From: an uncultured Mediterraneibacter sp.
GTDB taxonomy: Bacteria > Bacillota > Clostridia > Lachnospirales > Lachnospiraceae
Length of the DNA: 64,000 nt
Reading direction: 5' to 3'
Assembly: GCA_944377745.1 (NCBI GenBank)
Contig: CALWFV010000013.1
Span: forward strand, 1-64,000
Below the pieces are notes generated by a model. That model had not been told where the DNA came from. It ran no database searches and saw only the letters and a program-made list of their open reading frames with translations. This document shows, one piece after another, positions 8,322-17,325 of the stretch (the stretch's first letter is position 1; the number at the start of each line of letters is the position of its first letter). The position numbers and the translations under genes are program-made.

Positions 8322-11300
8322 CTATCTTCCGTTTTTGATCTTATTGAACGCTTCAATTTTCGCCTTATCACGGCTCAGTCCCTTTTCTTCCATCTGCATG
8401 ATCGCAGCCATCATTCTCTCGTAGTCCTCCGGAATGATCTTCTTGAATTTCGGAAGATACTCATCGAAATTGTCGAGGATCCTTTTTCCCACTTCAGAAT
8501 TCGTGTAGGAGACATGCTCCTGGATCATGCTCTTTAATTCTTGAACGTCATACTTATCTGTTACACGCTCGATATTGACCATATCTTTGTTGACTTTCAT
8601 GTACAGACGACTGTCCATGTCAAGGACATATGCGATACCGCCGCTCATTCCTGCCGCGAAGTTCTTTCCGACCTGGCCCAGGACGACCACGCATCCGCCG
8701 GTCATGTATTCACATCCGTGATCTCCGACGCCTTCCACAACCGCCCTCACACCGGAGTTGCGCACGCAGAACCTCTCGCCTGCAACACCGCTGATGAACG
8801 CCTTGCCGCTTGTCGCTCCATAAAACGCAACATTTCCTATTATAATATTCTCATCGGATTTAAACTTTGTTCCGTTTGGCGGACATACAACAAGCTTTCC
8901 GCCGGAAAGTCCTTTTCCGAAGTAATCGTTGCTGTCCCCGGTCAGTTCCAGGGTAAGTCCCTTCGGGATAAATGCTCCGAAGCTCTGTCCGCCCGCGCCT
9001 TTACACTGGATCACAAAGCTGTCCTCCGGAAGTCCTTCCGGATATCTCCTGGTGATTTCGGATCCGAAGATCGTTCCAAAGGTACGGTCTGTATTAGTCA
9101 CATCCACCTCGATGCTCCTCTTCTGCCCCTTCTCAAGAGCCGGAAGAAGCTGTTTCACCAGAACTTTCTCATCCAGCGTCTTCTCAAGTTCGAAGTCGAA
9201 GACCTTCTTCGGATTGAAGATCATTCCCTTTTTCTCTTTCGCGTATGGATTGTAGAGCACACTGCTCAGATCCAGCGTCGCCGCGCGGCTGGACGTCGGG
9301 TCCTCCTTCACCTTCAGAAGGTCGGTGCGCCCCACCAGTTCATCCACAGTACGCACACCCAGTTTCGCCATATATTCTCTCAGTTCCTGGGCAATGAAAC
9401 GCATGAAGTTGATGACATACTCCGGTTTTCCGGTGAAACGTTTTCTCAGTTCCGGATTCTGTGTCGCCACACCTACCGGACAGGTATCCAGGTTGCAGAC
9501 ACGCATCATAACGCATCCCATGGTCACCAGCGGAGCTGTGGCAAATCCGAATTCCTCCGCTCCGAGAAGAGCTGCGATGGCAACATCACGTCCGCTCATC
9601 AGCTTTCCGTCTGTCTCAATGCGGACACGCTCTCTCAGCCCGTTCTGGATCAGAGTCTGGTGTGTCTCCGCCAGTCCCAGCTCCCAGGGAAGCCCTGCAT
9701 TCTGGATGGAACTTCTCGGAGCGGCTCCGGTTCCTCCGTCGTAACCGGAGATCAGGATGACGCCGGCTCCCGCTTTCGCAACACCTGCCGCAACGGTTCC
9801 CACTCCAGCCTCGGATACGAGCTTGACTGAGATCCTTGCGTTCTTGTTCGCATTCTTGCAGTCATAGATCAGCTGAGCCAGGTCCTCGATGGAGTAGATG
9901 TCATGGTGCGGCGGAGGTGAGATCAGGCTCACGCCCGGCGTGGAGTGACGGGTATTCGCGATCCACGGGTACACCTTTCCTCCCGGAAGATGTCCGCCCT
10001 CTCCGGGTTTTGCTCCCTGTGCCATCTTGATCTGGATCTCCTGAGCGCTGACCAGATATCTGGATGTGACACCGAATCGTCCGGATGCAACCTGCTTGAT
10101 CGCAGAGCTGCGGTTGGTGCCGAGGCGCTCGATCTCTTCACCACCCTCACCACTGTTGGACTTTCCATGAAGAGTGTTCATGGCGATGGCAAGCGTCTCA
10201 TGAGCTTCCTTTGAGATTGAACCGTAGGACATGGCTCCTGTCTTAAAGCGGGTCACGATGGAATCCACACTCTCCACTTCCTCGATCGGAACACCTTTCT
10301 TCGGATAATTAAAATCGAGCTGACCTCTCAGATTGATCTTCTCGCCTTCCTCGTCCACCATGTAGGTGTACTGTTTAAACATCTCATAGTCCCCACGTCT
10401 CGTGGACTGCTGAAGCATATGGATCGTCTGCGGGTTGTAAAGATGTTCCTCCCCGCCGCTCTTATATTTGTGTCTTCCCATGCTGTCAAGCGTCATGTCG
10501 CTGTCCAGTCCCAGAGGATCAAATGCCTCTGTATGGAATTGGGTATAATCCGCTGCGATCTCCTCGATGCCTATGCCTCCCACACGACTGACTGTATCTG
10601 TAAAGTACCGGTTGATAAACTCCTCCTTCAGTCCAATGGCCTCAAAGATCTTTGCTCCCTGGTAAGACTGGATCGTTGAAATTCCCATCTTGGAAGCGAT
10701 CTTTACGATACCGTGGAGAACAGCCGAATTATAGTCGTCCACTGCCGCATAGTAATCCTTATGCAGAAGCCTTGCATCAATGAGCTGTCTGATAGATTCA
10801 TGGGCCAGATACGGGTTGATCGCACAGGCTCCGTACCCCAGCAGTGTTGCGAAGTGATGCACCTCTCTGGGCTCCCCGCTCTCCAGTATCATTGCCACGG
10901 AAGTTCTCTTTTTCGTACGGACCAGATGCTGCTGCAGTCCGGATACCGCCAGAAGGGACGGGATCGCGACATGGTACTCGTCCACATCCCGGTCTGTCAG
11001 GATCAGAATGTTGGCGCCCTCGCGGATCACGCGGTCTACTTCGATAAACAGATACTCGATCGCCTTTTCCAGACTTGTGTTTTTATAGTAGGTGATCGGG
11101 ATCTCTGCAACCTTGAACCCTTCTACGTTCATGTTCTTAATCTTCAAAAGGTCTGTATTCGTCAGTATCGGATTGTTCACGCGGAGCATCTTACAGTTCT
11201 CTTCCTTCTTTTCCAGAAGGTTTCCGTCACGCCCCACATAGATCGTCGTCGATGTAACGATCTCCTCGCGGATGGAGTCGATGGGCGGGTTTGTAACCTG

Positions 11301-12854
11301 CGCGAAAAGCTGTTTAAAATATCCGAACAGGGGCTGACGTTTTCTGGAAAGTACTGCGAGAGGAATATCGATCCCCATCGCAGCGATTCCCTCGCCTCCG
11401 TTCTTCGCCATGGTGAGGATCGAAGTCTTCACATCCTCGTAGGCATATCCGAACGCCTTCTGGAGACGCGTGCATTCTTCTTTCGTATATTTGGGGATAT
11501 CCTTGTTCGGTATCTTCAGATCCTTCAGTTCGATCAGGTTCCGGTCAAGCCATTCTCCGTAAGGTTCCTCATTGGCATATTTTTCTTTCAGTTCCTCGTC
11601 TCCGATCACTCTTCCCTCGACCGTATTTACAAGGAGCATCTTGCCCGGATGAAGTCTCTCTTTTACGAGAATTTTTCCCGGATCGATATCCAGAACTCCG
11701 ACCTCGGAAGAAAGGATCAGATTGTCATCATCCGTAATGTAATACCTGGACGGTCTCAGTCCGTTCCGGTCCAGAACCGCTCCCATCACATCTCCGTCGG
11801 AGAATAAGATAGAAGCCGGTCCGTCCCAGGGCTCCATCATGGTGGCATAATACTGGTAAAAATCCTTCTTGTTCTGAGACATGCTGCGGTTGTTCACCCA
11901 GGGCTCCGGGATCGCAATCATCACGGCAAGCGGAAGCTCCATACCGCTCATGACCATGAACTCCAGGGCGTTGTCCAGCATCGCCGAATCAGATCCGGAT
12001 GTATTGATCGCCGGAAGAATCTTGTGGAGTTCCCCCTTCAGCGCTCCGGATTCCATCGTCTCCTCACGGGCCCGCATCTTATCCGCATTTCCACGGATCG
12101 TATTGATCTCACCGTTGTGTACGATAAAACGGTTCGGATGAGCCCGCTGCCAGCTCGGCGCTGTGTTCGTACTGAACCTGGAGTGTACCATGGCGATCGC
12201 GGATTCAAAATCATCATCCTGAAGATCCTCAAAGAAAAGCCTAAGCTGTCCTACGAGGAACATTCCCTTGTAGACGATCGTCCTGCTTGACAAAGACACC
12301 ACATAGGTATCGTCGCTGCTCTGCTCGAAGATCCTTCTGACGATATACAGTCTGCGGTCAAACGGAAGACCTTTTTCCACTTTCTTCGGTCTCTCGATAA
12401 ACGCCTGCATGATACACGGCATACAGTCCACCGCGGTTTTTCCGAGGATTTCCGGATGGATCGGCACTTCTCTCCACCCCAGGAAATTCAGTCCTTCCTT
12501 CTTCACGATGACTTCAAAGATCTTCTTTGCCTGATTCCTCTTCAGCTCATCCTGCGGAAGGAAGAACATACCGACGCCATAGTCTCTCTCTCCTCCGAGA
12601 GTGATCCCCAGCGGCTGACAGACTTTACTGAAAAACTTGTGGGAAACCTGAAGAAGGATACCCACACCGTCACCGGTCTTTCCCTCTGCGTCTTTTCCGG
12701 CCCTGTGCTCCAGATGTTCCACGATCTTGAGAGCGCCGGCAACCGTACTGTGACTCTTCTTACCTTTGATGTTTACGATTGCTCCGATACCGCAGTTGTC
12801 ATGTTCAAAACTTTCACGGTATAATCCCTGCGGACGTTCATTTTCATTCCTCAT
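8322..12854 (-). CDS. gltB: Glutamate synthase large (alpha) subunit
   Basis: This 1,510-residue subunit has the usual domain order. An N-terminal class II glutamine amidotransferase domain comes first, in which Cys21 (DNCGIGA) becomes the nucleophile after removal of a 20-residue propeptide. A central domain follows, then the FMN-binding synthase domain (PGEGGHLPGGKV), the 3Fe-4S cluster Cys motif near residues 1110-1122 (CVMMRVCNLDTC), and the C-terminal GXGXG beta-helix (CKGAGGQSFGAF onward). The length is normal. The start ATG at 12854 has AAGGA upstream. The enzyme links nitrogen assimilation to glutamate synthesis together with GltD, and the upstream inverted repeat may be its control site. 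Confidence 0.97.
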   Translation of the reverse strand: MRNENERPQGLYRESFEHDNCGIGAIVNIKGKKSHSTVAGALKIVEHLEHRAGKDAEGKTGDGVGILLQVSHKFFSKVCQPLGITLGGERDYGVGMFFLPQDELKRNQAKKIFEVIVKKEGLNFLGWREVPIHPEILGKTAVDCMPCIMQAFIERPKKVEKGLPFDRRLYIVRRIFEQSSDDTYVVSLSSRTIVYKGMFLVGQLRLFFEDLQDDDFESAIAMVHSRFSTNTAPSWQRAHPNRFIVHNGEINTIRGNADKMRAREETMESGALKGELHKILPAINTSGSDSAMLDNALEFMVMSGMELPLAVMIAIPEPWVNNRSMSQNKKDFYQYYATMMEPWDGPASILFSDGDVMGAVLDRNGLRPSRYYITDDDNLILSSEVGVLDIDPGKILVKERLHPGKMLLVNTVEGRVIGDEELKEKYANEEPYGEWLDRNLIELKDLKIPNKDIPKYTKEECTRLQKAFGYAYEDVKTSILTMAKNGGEGIAAMGIDIPLAVLSRKRQPLFGYFKQLFAQVTNPPIDSIREEIVTSTTIYVGRDGNLLEKKEENCKMLRVNNPILTNTDLLKIKNMNVEGFKVAEIPITYYKNTSLEKAIEYLFIEVDRVIREGANILILTDRDVDEYHVAIPSLLAVSGLQQHLVRTKKRTSVAMILESGEPREVHHFATLLGYGACAINPYLAHESIRQLIDARLLHKDYYAAVDDYNSAVLHGIVKIASKMGISTIQSYQGAKIFEAIGLKEEFINRYFTDTVSRVGGIGIEEIAADYTQFHTEAFDPLGLDSDMTLDSMGRHKYKSGGEEHLYNPQTIHMLQQSTRRGDYEMFKQYTYMVDEEGEKINLRGQLDFNYPKKGVPIEEVESVDSIVTRFKTGAMSYGSISKEAHETLAIAMNTLHGKSNSGEGGEEIERLGTNRSSAIKQVASGRFGVTSRYLVSAQEIQIKMAQGAKPGEGGHLPGGKVYPWIANTRHSTPGVSLISPPPHHDIYSIEDLAQLIYDCKNANKNARISVKLVSEAGVGTVAAGVAKAGAGVILISGYDGGTGAAPRSSIQNAGLPWELGLAETHQTLIQNGLRERVRIETDGKLMSGRDVAIAALLGAEEFGFATAPLVTMGCVMMRVCNLDTCPVGVATQNPELRKRFTGKPEYVINFMRFIAQELREYMAKLGVRTVDELVGRTDLLKVKEDPTSSRAATLDLSSVLYNPYAKEKKGMIFNPKKVFDFELEKTLDEKVLVKQLLPALEKGQKRSIEVDVTNTDRTFGTIFGSEITRRYPEGLPEDSFVIQCKGAGGQSFGAFIPKGLTLELTGDSNDYFGKGLSGGKLVVCPPNGTKFKSDENIIIGNVAFYGATSGKAFISGVAGERFCVRNSGVRAVVEGVGDHGCEYMTGGCVVVLGQVGKNFAAGMSGGIAYVLDMDSRLYMKVNKDMVNIERVTDKYDVQELKSMIQEHVSYTNSEVGKRILDNFDEYLPKFKKIIPEDYERMMAAIMQMEEKGLSRDKAKIEAFNKIKNGR

Positions 12855-12962
12855 AGTCGCTGTCCTTTCTTTTGAATATTATGTCATGCGCGGCGGGCGT
12901 TCCTGATGCTCACGTTCCTGTTTTCTGCCTGAACTGCCTGTCGGCTGCATTTCTAGTTTAAC

Positions 12963-12991
12963 AATATACACCTTTTTCTCCGGCTTGTAAA
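12963..12991 (-). promoter_or_regulatory. Sigma-A promoter of gltBD
   Basis: TTTACA at 12986-12991 and TATATT at 12963-12968 (minus-strand reading) have 17-base spacing. The transcript would begin near 12956, about 100 bases before gltB. The gap from 12855 to 13194 holds no gene. It contains this promoter, the inverted repeat at 13012-13054 and the terminator at 13144-13172. Confidence 0.75.
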
Positions 12992-13011
12992 TAAAAAATA
13001 TTTCCAAATTG

Positions 13012-13054
13012 TCAGATAATTTGATAATTGTAGATTTCGTTTAAAGTTATCTGA
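13012..13054. promoter_or_regulatory. Inverted repeat upstream of the gltBD promoter
   Basis: TCAGATAA at 13012-13019 is mirrored exactly by TTATCTGA at 13047-13054. The half-sites are 35 bases apart, between about 20 and 63 bases upstream of the -35 box. Such spacing fits a dimeric or tetrameric activator of LysR type, by analogy with GltC of Bacillus, but no regulator gene is adjacent. Confidence 0.4.
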
Positions 13055-13143
13055 TTTTTTAATTTTACCGAAAACTATAGGAATAATTATTAAAATCTGT
13101 ATTTTCCTCTGTCATTTCCCTTAAAATTTTTATTTTTCCCAAC

Positions 13144-13172
13144 AAAAAAACGGCAGGATCCATTTCCTGCCG
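13144..13172 (-). terminator. Terminator of the argS-alaX-CPBP operon
   Basis: CGGCAGGA pairs with TCCTGCCG on the minus strand, followed by seven T. It lies 22 bases after the stop codon of the CPBP protease gene. Confidence 0.92.
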
Positions 13173-13194
13173 CACACAATTTAAAATTGTTTTT

Positions 13195-14127
13195 TTACGA
13201 AAACATATCGAAGTGATCCCGTTTTTCCTCCGGATCATTTTTCATTTTCGCCTCTTCCATCTGCCGGATCATCACGAACATCACAGAACAGATAAATGCG
13301 CTTAAGATGATCGCCATCGCCATCCTGATCAGATCCGCCGCCAGCCAGTTGAACAGCCCTGCCTGTGTAAAGACCAGGGCTCCCAGGTTCAGCGCGATGT
13401 GAAGGAGCAGAGGCGCCTTTATAGATCCGAACTTCTCATAAAGCCATGCCAGCATGATCCCCAGGAGAAACGTATAGACCATCTGGATCGTATTCGTATG
13501 CATGATCGAGAAGAACAAGGCCGACCACAGGGCGGAGTACCAGAACCGCCTGTTCTCCCGGTATCTTGAAAACATGATCCCCCGAAACATGAACTCCTCT
13601 GCAACCGGAACGATCAGGCCCAGCGCAAGAAGCTGCATTGGAAACGGAGCGGAATATACCGCCTGGGTACTCTGAAGATATTCCTGGTCGTACATGACGG
13701 CCTGGGCCATGGCCGACAGGCAGGTGACTCCGATCGTTCCTGCGATCCCGAACACTGCTACCGGAAGGTATTTGTCCGACGCAATCTTCTTCGGCGGAGC
13801 GATCCCGAGACTTTTTTCCAGTTTCCTGTCCTTGCGGAACAGGATCAGCGTCAACGGAAGCGTACAGAGCGCAGCCGCTCCCGTGATCTCCGTCGCATAC
13901 CTCATCACCGCCTCCATCGCCGGACCGATCACAGAAAGATAGCTTTCCATCATCTCTTCTGAATTTGTGATCTGACCGCTCATGAACTGTTCCAGATAGG
14001 CGCTGGTCATCATCGGCACCTGGATGATCGCCTGGATGATAAACTGGACTCCGAGCTGAATCCCCCAATAGGCGATCAGCGGACCGGCAACGCTCCAGAA
14101 CGGACTCTTTCTATGGATATGGTTCAT
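13195..14127 (-). CDS. CPBP (CAAX/Abi) family intramembrane metalloprotease
   Basis: The 310-residue multi-pass membrane protein carries the three motifs of the CPBP family. These are EEFMFRG (Glu-Glu...Arg), FSIMHTN (Phe...His) and a later His/Asn block (LLLHIALN), which form the metal site within the membrane. Family members process proteins or confer bacteriocin immunity; the substrate here is unknown. The ATG at 14127 is preferred because its A is the last base of the TGA stop of the preceding gene (TGATG), which indicates translational coupling. The longer GTG start at 14157 has no properly spaced ribosome binding site. It is the last gene of the argS operon. Confidence 0.88.
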   Translation of the reverse strand: MNHIHRKSPFWSVAGPLIAYWGIQLGVQFIIQAIIQVPMMTSAYLEQFMSGQITNSEEMMESYLSVIGPAMEAVMRYATEITGAAALCTLPLTLILFRKDRKLEKSLGIAPPKKIASDKYLPVAVFGIAGTIGVTCLSAMAQAVMYDQEYLQSTQAVYSAPFPMQLLALGLIVPVAEEFMFRGIMFSRYRENRRFWYSALWSALFFSIMHTNTIQMVYTFLLGIMLAWLYEKFGSIKAPLLLHIALNLGALVFTQAGLFNWLAADLIRMAMAIILSAFICSVMFVMIRQMEEAKMKNDPEEKRDHFDMFS

Positions 14128-15305
14128 CACAGATTCCCCGCTTTCTCTAAGATCCACTCCCTCATCTCAGTTTCACTTCCCTTTGCCGTTCCCTGGACCA
14201 TCTCCGGCTTACCGCCTCCCCGTCCGGAAAACGCAGCGTTAAATTCTTTTACCAGACTCCGCATATCCTTTGTCCCGCTGCCGATCACATAACGGTAGCC
14301 TTCCGCGTCATTCCCATAGAACACCGCGCAGAGTTTCCGTTCCTTCTCCAGCACACGGTTCATGAGCAGACGCATGGCATCTCCCCCGATATCTTCCGTG
14401 AAGATACAGACCGTCTCTTCCTCATCCGGCACCATATCCGCCCGATACGAGGCAAGCATTTTGTCTTTCTCCGCGATCTGATATTTCAGATCGGAACACT
14501 CGTCTTTCAGATGTTTCACCGCAGCCGCCGTCTCCCCGGTCTTTGCGCAGAGGAGCGCGGAGATCCCGTCGGTCTGTTCCTGCTTCATCTCATAGTCATC
14601 CAGAGCGCGCACGCCGCAGAGCATGGTCACTCTCACACCGCCTTTATAGCGCTGTACATCCGTAAGCTTGATCACACCGATCTCTCCGGTCATCTTCACA
14701 TGGGGCGCACAGCAGGCGCAGACGTCATATCCGGGAATCTCAACGATACGGATCTGCCCTTCGATCTCGATCTTGCTGCGATACTCCATCCGCTCCGCCT
14801 CTTCCGGCGACGGATACAGTACCTGAACCTCCAGATTTTTCCAGACAGCGCGGTTTGCCTCCCTCTCAATCTCCCGGAGTTCTTCCTTCGAAATCTCCCC
14901 GTCGAAATCCATGGTACAGTCCTCACTGCCGAGATGGAATCCAACATTATTATATCCGAACCGGCCATGGACCAGCCCGGAGACAATGTGCTCTCCCGTG
15001 TGCTGCTGCATCTTCATAAACCGCTCTTCCCAGTCGATCCTCCCTGTCACCGTCTCTCCCAGCTCCAGAGGCCCGTCCGTCAGATGGAAGATCTCTCCGT
15101 CTTTCTCCTGCACATCCAGCACGCGCACCTGATCCAGAGTTCCGTGGTCCGCGTACTGTCCGCCCCCTTCCGGGAAGAAGGCTGTCTGATCCAGCGCTAC
15201 TTCATACTGCTCTCCCTTCTGTCGGCAAGAGAGCACTTTTGCGGTAAATTCACGGAGATGGCTGTCCTGATAAAACAGTTTGTCCGTCATTTTTTTCTCT
15301 GTCAT
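14127..15305 (-). CDS. Alanyl-tRNA editing hydrolase (AlaX-like with DHHA1 domain)
   Basis: The 392-residue protein resembles the editing half of alanyl-tRNA synthetase and should hydrolyse mischarged Ser- or Gly-tRNA(Ala). A short N-terminal beta-barrel region (TAFFPEGGGQYAD) is followed by the zinc-binding editing site, with HTGEH at about residue 100 and CACCAPH at about residue 195. The C-terminal DHHA1-like domain ends in the Gly-rich SGRGGGKPEMVQG. The aminoacylation domain is absent, as expected for a free-standing editor. ATG 15305 has AAGGA about ten bases upstream. It starts six bases after argS ends, so the two form an operon. Confidence 0.9.
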   Translation of the reverse strand: MTEKKMTDKLFYQDSHLREFTAKVLSCRQKGEQYEVALDQTAFFPEGGGQYADHGTLDQVRVLDVQEKDGEIFHLTDGPLELGETVTGRIDWEERFMKMQQHTGEHIVSGLVHGRFGYNNVGFHLGSEDCTMDFDGEISKEELREIEREANRAVWKNLEVQVLYPSPEEAERMEYRSKIEIEGQIRIVEIPGYDVCACCAPHVKMTGEIGVIKLTDVQRYKGGVRVTMLCGVRALDDYEMKQEQTDGISALLCAKTGETAAAVKHLKDECSDLKYQIAEKDKMLASYRADMVPDEEETVCIFTEDIGGDAMRLLMNRVLEKERKLCAVFYGNDAEGYRYVIGSGTKDMRSLVKEFNAAFSGRGGGKPEMVQGTAKGSETEMREWILEKAGNL

Positions 15306-15310
15306 TCAAG

Positions 15311-17077
15311 CTACATCCTTTCCGGCGCTTCAAAGCCCAGCAGGTCGATACACGTCTCCAGCACTCTCTTTGTCAGCGCAAGAAGCGCAATATATCCTGC
15401 CTTCCTTTCCCCGTCCTCCTCGGACAGGATCTTTGTCTCATGATAAAACTTGTTAAACTCGTTTGCCAGTTCGTAGATATATGCACAGATCTTGTGCGGC
15501 GCAATCTCCTCATACACCGTGTTCATCACATCGTTAAACCGCAGCGTCTGGAGCATGAGCGCTTTTTCATATTCATCCTTCGCCGGAAGTACCTGAAGTC
15601 CGTCCAGACTTCCGCCGCTTTCCTGGTATTTGTTCAGGATGGACTTGATGCGGACGATCGTATAGAGGATATACGGTCCCGTATTTCCCTCAAAGGAAGT
15701 AAAGCGGTCCACGTCAAAGATGTAGTCTTTCGACGCCTGATTGGAGAGATCTCCGTACTTGATGGCAGCCAGACCCACGATCTCAGCGGTGCGCTTCGCC
15801 TCTTCTTCTCCCACCGTGCGGTTGTCCATGATCTTCTTGTACATTTCCTCGTCAATCTCGCGGATCAGGTTTTCAAGGCGCATCACGCCGCCTTCCCTGG
15901 TCTTGAACGGCTTTCCGTCTTTTCCGTTCATCGTACCGAAGCCGAGGAATTTAAGTTCTGCCTCCTGCGGCACGATCCCTGTCTTCCTGGCGCAGCGGAA
16001 CACCTGGATAAAGTGGAGTTCCTGACGTTTATCCACCACATAGATGACTTCATCCGGATGGTAGTCCTCCTCGCGCTGCACCAGCGTGGCAAGGTCCGTC
16101 GTGTCGTACAGGGCGGCTCCGTCTGATTTCAGGATCATGCACGGCGGCACTTCCTTATTGTCAGATTCTTCCTCGACGTCCACCACCAGAGCGCCCTCGT
16201 CATAGCGCGCAAATCCCTTGTCCTTGAGCATCTGCACCATGTCCGGGATATATTTCTGTGCGTCCGCCTCTCCCTTCCAGAGGTCGAACTCCACGTTCAG
16301 CTTCTGATAGTTTTTCTTCAGATCCGTCACGGAAACGTTCATGATATGATCCCATATCGCGCGGTAACCCCTGTGCCCGTTCTGGAGAAGATAGGTCGCA
16401 TGCAGCGCCTCTTCTCTGTAATCTTCGTGTTCTTTGGCATAAGCGCTTGCCGTGGGATAGATCTCCTCCAGCTCACTGATGGTAAACGGCGCTTCCTTAG
16501 GGTATTCTCCCTCAAAGTTCTCATCAAAATAGGGAAGATCCGGCTTTCTCTTCTTAAGCTCCGTGATGATCAGCCCCATCTGATATCCCCAGTCTCCCAT
16601 ATGAATATCACCGATCACCCGGTTTCCCTTAAAACGGGCGATCCTCTTTACGCTTTCTCCGATGATAGCCGAACGAAGGTGACCGACATGGAGCGGCTTC
16701 GCCACATTCGGTCCGCCGTAATCGACCAGGATCGTCTTAGGTTCTTTCTCATCCTCAGATCCCAGCTTGTCCGCCGCAGCCATCCGGTTCAGATAATCCG
16801 CAGCAAACTCCGGCGCCAGCTTCAGATTGATAAATCCGGGCTTTACTACCTCCACTGTCTCAAAACAGCTGCTGTCCTTCAGGTAACCGGCAACCTCCTC
16901 CGCGATCACGAACGGCGCCTTCTTATATTTCTTCGCTCCCGCCATCGCCCCGTTGCACTGGTACTCACACAGGTCAGGACGGTTGGAGAGCGTCACCTTT
17001 GCAAGCTCTTCGTCATATCCCGCCTTCTGAAACGCGTCCCGCATCTCAGCGGTGATCATCTCAAGTAATGTCTTCAA
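15311..17077 (-). CDS. argS: Arginyl-tRNA synthetase
   Basis: This is the class I enzyme that charges tRNA(Arg), here 588 residues. The HIGH-type signature is KPLHVGHLRS near residue 130, and the KMSK loop is replaced by the ArgS-typical degenerate form (KPFKTREGG near residue 390). The C-terminal anticodon-binding domain ends in the family's LLGFEAPERM. The start is taken as TTG 17077: GGAG lies upstream at usable spacing, and the sequence following (LKTLLEMI) aligns with normal ArgS N-termini. The next ATG at 17059 would cut into conserved sequence. Promoter 17112-17140 gives a leader of only about 28 bases, so no T-box controls it. Confidence 0.95.
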   Translation of the reverse strand: MKTLLEMITAEMRDAFQKAGYDEELAKVTLSNRPDLCEYQCNGAMAGAKKYKKAPFVIAEEVAGYLKDSSCFETVEVVKPGFINLKLAPEFAADYLNRMAAADKLGSEDEKEPKTILVDYGGPNVAKPLHVGHLRSAIIGESVKRIARFKGNRVIGDIHMGDWGYQMGLIITELKKRKPDLPYFDENFEGEYPKEAPFTISELEEIYPTASAYAKEHEDYREEALHATYLLQNGHRGYRAIWDHIMNVSVTDLKKNYQKLNVEFDLWKGEADAQKYIPDMVQMLKDKGFARYDEGALVVDVEEESDNKEVPPCMILKSDGAALYDTTDLATLVQREEDYHPDEVIYVVDKRQELHFIQVFRCARKTGIVPQEAELKFLGFGTMNGKDGKPFKTREGGVMRLENLIREIDEEMYKKIMDNRTVGEEEAKRTAEIVGLAAIKYGDLSNQASKDYIFDVDRFTSFEGNTGPYILYTIVRIKSILNKYQESGGSLDGLQVLPAKDEYEKALMLQTLRFNDVMNTVYEEIAPHKICAYIYELANEFNKFYHETKILSEEDGERKAGYIALLALTKRVLETCIDLLGFEAPERM

Positions 17078-17111
17078 TTTATTCCACACTCCTTTAATCC
17101 GTATGAATGTC

Positions 17112-17140
17112 AGTATAACATGATTCCCTGCCGACGGCAA
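17112..17140 (-). promoter_or_regulatory. Promoter of the argS operon
   Basis: TTGCCG and TATACT on the minus strand have 17-base spacing. The start point near 17105 leaves a very short leader. It is divergent from the nfo promoter, whose -35 box begins 30 bases away. Confidence 0.78.
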
Positions 17141-17170
17141 GTTTCCGCAGGATTTACGCCGTTTTTATGC

Positions 17171-17199
17171 TTGCAATACCCTGTCGCAGAACGTATAAT
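17171..17199 (+). promoter_or_regulatory. Sigma-A promoter of the DNase IV gene
   Basis: TTGCAA at 17171-17176 and a perfect TATAAT at 17194-17199 have 17-base spacing. Transcription should begin near 17206, about 120 bases before the coding start. Confidence 0.85.
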
Positions 17200-17208
17200 T
17201 CAAGAGAT

Positions 17209-17282
17209 GTCCCGTCAGAGGATATCTCGCCGGGACTTTTCACCGGGGCCTGCCCCTTTTACAAAAGAGGCAGGCCCCGGTG
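17209..17282 (+). other. Tandem-hairpin 5' leader of the DNase IV mRNA
   Basis: Two hairpins fill the leader. The first, at 17209-17236, has GTCCCG paired with CGGGAC and an inner GAG/CTC, and is followed by TTTT like an intrinsic terminator at the very start of the transcript. The second, at 17241-17282, is a 20-bp inverted repeat with one mismatch and a two-base centre. Its outer arm reads CACCGGGGCCTGCC. The ribosome binding site lies 30 bases beyond. No riboswitch family is recognised. Confidence 0.6.
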
Positions 17283-17325
17283 GACACGATTTTCAGAATA
17301 CTCAGACAAACGGAGGACAATACAT

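Noticed and set aside
10713-11807. A 364-codon plus-strand frame opposite gltB
   Set aside because: It is antisense to the highly conserved glutamate synthase large subunit, with no protein-like features and no start signal.
12855-12962. A glutamine riboswitch in the gltB leader
   Set aside because: The roughly 100-base leader shows no conserved motif of the known glutamine-responsive RNAs, only a few short complementary segments.
17078-17140. T-box riboswitch upstream of argS
   Set aside because: The promoter leaves a leader of only about 28 bases, too short for any T-box.
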